Shown here piece by piece: positions 63,874-64,000 of a stretch of DNA of 64,000 bases. The notes under the pieces were generated by a model. It was given only the letters and a program-made list of their open reading frames with translations. It was not told the origin of the DNA and ran no database searches. How positions within the stretch are numbered: position 1 is the first letter of the stretch; each line of letters starts with the position of its first letter. A program made the translations under genes and the position numbers. Origin of the DNA: Chitinophaga eiseniae (GTDB taxonomy: Bacteria > Bacteroidota > Bacteroidia > Chitinophagales > Chitinophagaceae); the NCBI RefSeq assembly GCF_012641265.1, contig NZ_JABAHZ010000004.1, positions 739,115 to 803,114 of the forward strand, in the 5' to 3' direction.

Positions 63874-64000
63874 TGTAGTGCCCCCAAAAAGTTAGACACT
63901 TCTTGGGGGCATTTTTATGGATAAAAGGATAAAATACAGCTTAAAGCAAAAGTTAGCGGCAGTTGTCGCTGTAGAAAAAGGGAATGAATCTATACATTCA
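63874..64000 (+). mobile_element. IS3-family-like insertion sequence, left end (partial)
   Basis: The left end reads TGTAGTGCCCCCAAAAAGTT followed by AGACA, similar to ends of IS3-family elements in Bacteroidota. A 9-bp inverted repeat (TGCCCCCAA 63879-63887; TTGGGGGCA 63903-63911) forms a hairpin ahead of the first transposase gene. The element runs off the window, so the right end and target duplication cannot be checked. It begins 31 bases after the immunity candidate's stop. Confidence 0.7.
63917..64000 (+). CDS. IS3-type transposase OrfA, N-terminal fragment
   Basis: Only 28 codons fall in the window (MDKRIKYSLKQKLAAVVAVE and eight more). The KYSLKQKLAAVVAVEKG opening is a helix-turn-helix start typical of OrfA in IS3-family elements. 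The gene continues beyond position 64000. A hairpin lies just upstream. Confidence 0.65.
   Translation, partial: MDKRIKYSLKQKLAAVVAVEKGNESIHS

Noticed and set aside
1..64000. CRISPR arrays, tRNA or rRNA genes, known riboswitches
   Set aside because: No regularly spaced repeats, cloverleaf sequences or rRNA-like blocks were noticed when reading the window; a dedicated covariance-model search was not possible.

Overview
The window looks like a chromosomal segment of a Bacteroidota species, most likely Chitinophagaceae (Chitinophaga-like). The reasons are the SusC/SusD pair under an ECF sigma/FecR switch, LytTR two-component systems with YehU-type kinases, a DUF5689 lipoprotein, many secreted glycosidases, a Bacteroidota-style promoter (TTTG, 19 bases, TATATTTA) and giant YD-repeat/RHS proteins. 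This assignment is by family content only; no rRNA or tRNA gene was seen.

Layout. (a) 0.2-5.0 kb, minus strand: a LytTR sensor/regulator pair followed by a TonB-dependent receptor, a periplasmic helical-repeat protein and a small membrane protein, ending in a strong terminator. (b) 5.2-14.1 kb, plus strand: secreted glycan-processing genes (GH29 fucosidase, PQQ dehydrogenase with an internal cytochrome c domain, Tat-exported isomerase-like TIM barrel, a glycosidase-like/SUMF1 fusion, a double SGNH esterase). A 187-bp nested perfect inverted repeat lies between the first two. (c) 14.1-18.4 kb, minus strand: START-like protein, SDR, extended SDR and a second LytTR pair, tightly packed. (d) 18.6-22.7 kb, plus strand: GH20 hexosaminidase, DUF1772 protein, AraC regulator, VOC protein, HEAT/AlkD-like protein. 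(e) 22.8-34.2 kb: mixed single genes (thioredoxin-fold protein, AraC regulator, EamA transporter, a sialidase-like/YidR-like fusion, a DHFR-like reductase, a MarR-GNAT fusion with a palindromic operator, a FucP-type transporter, cyclopropane synthase, SRPBCC protein) plus two decayed genes, one a GH43 remnant behind the transporter. (f) 34.3-42.2 kb, minus strand: sigma factor, FecR, SusC, SusD, DUF5689 lipoprotein, with no carbohydrate-active enzyme attached. (g) 42.4-43.4 kb: two small genes. (h) 43.7-63.8 kb, plus strand: a seven-gene unit with an outer-membrane beta-barrel, a secreted domain protein, a lipoprotein, a 2216-residue SpvB-like protein, a membrane-anchored 271-residue protein, a 2731-residue RHS protein with a variable C-terminal domain, and a small immunity candidate. 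An IS3-like element begins right after it at the window edge.

The most interesting unit is (h). It reads as a Bacteroidota RHS polymorphic-toxin locus in which the toxin-bearing RHS protein is co-encoded with a second giant SpvB-like protein, resembling in outline the TcB/TcC cocoon of Tc toxins, and with its own candidate outer-membrane barrel. The AT-rich toxin tip and immunity gene, flanked by an insertion sequence, look like a recently exchanged cassette. The function and export route are inferred and not shown by the sequence.
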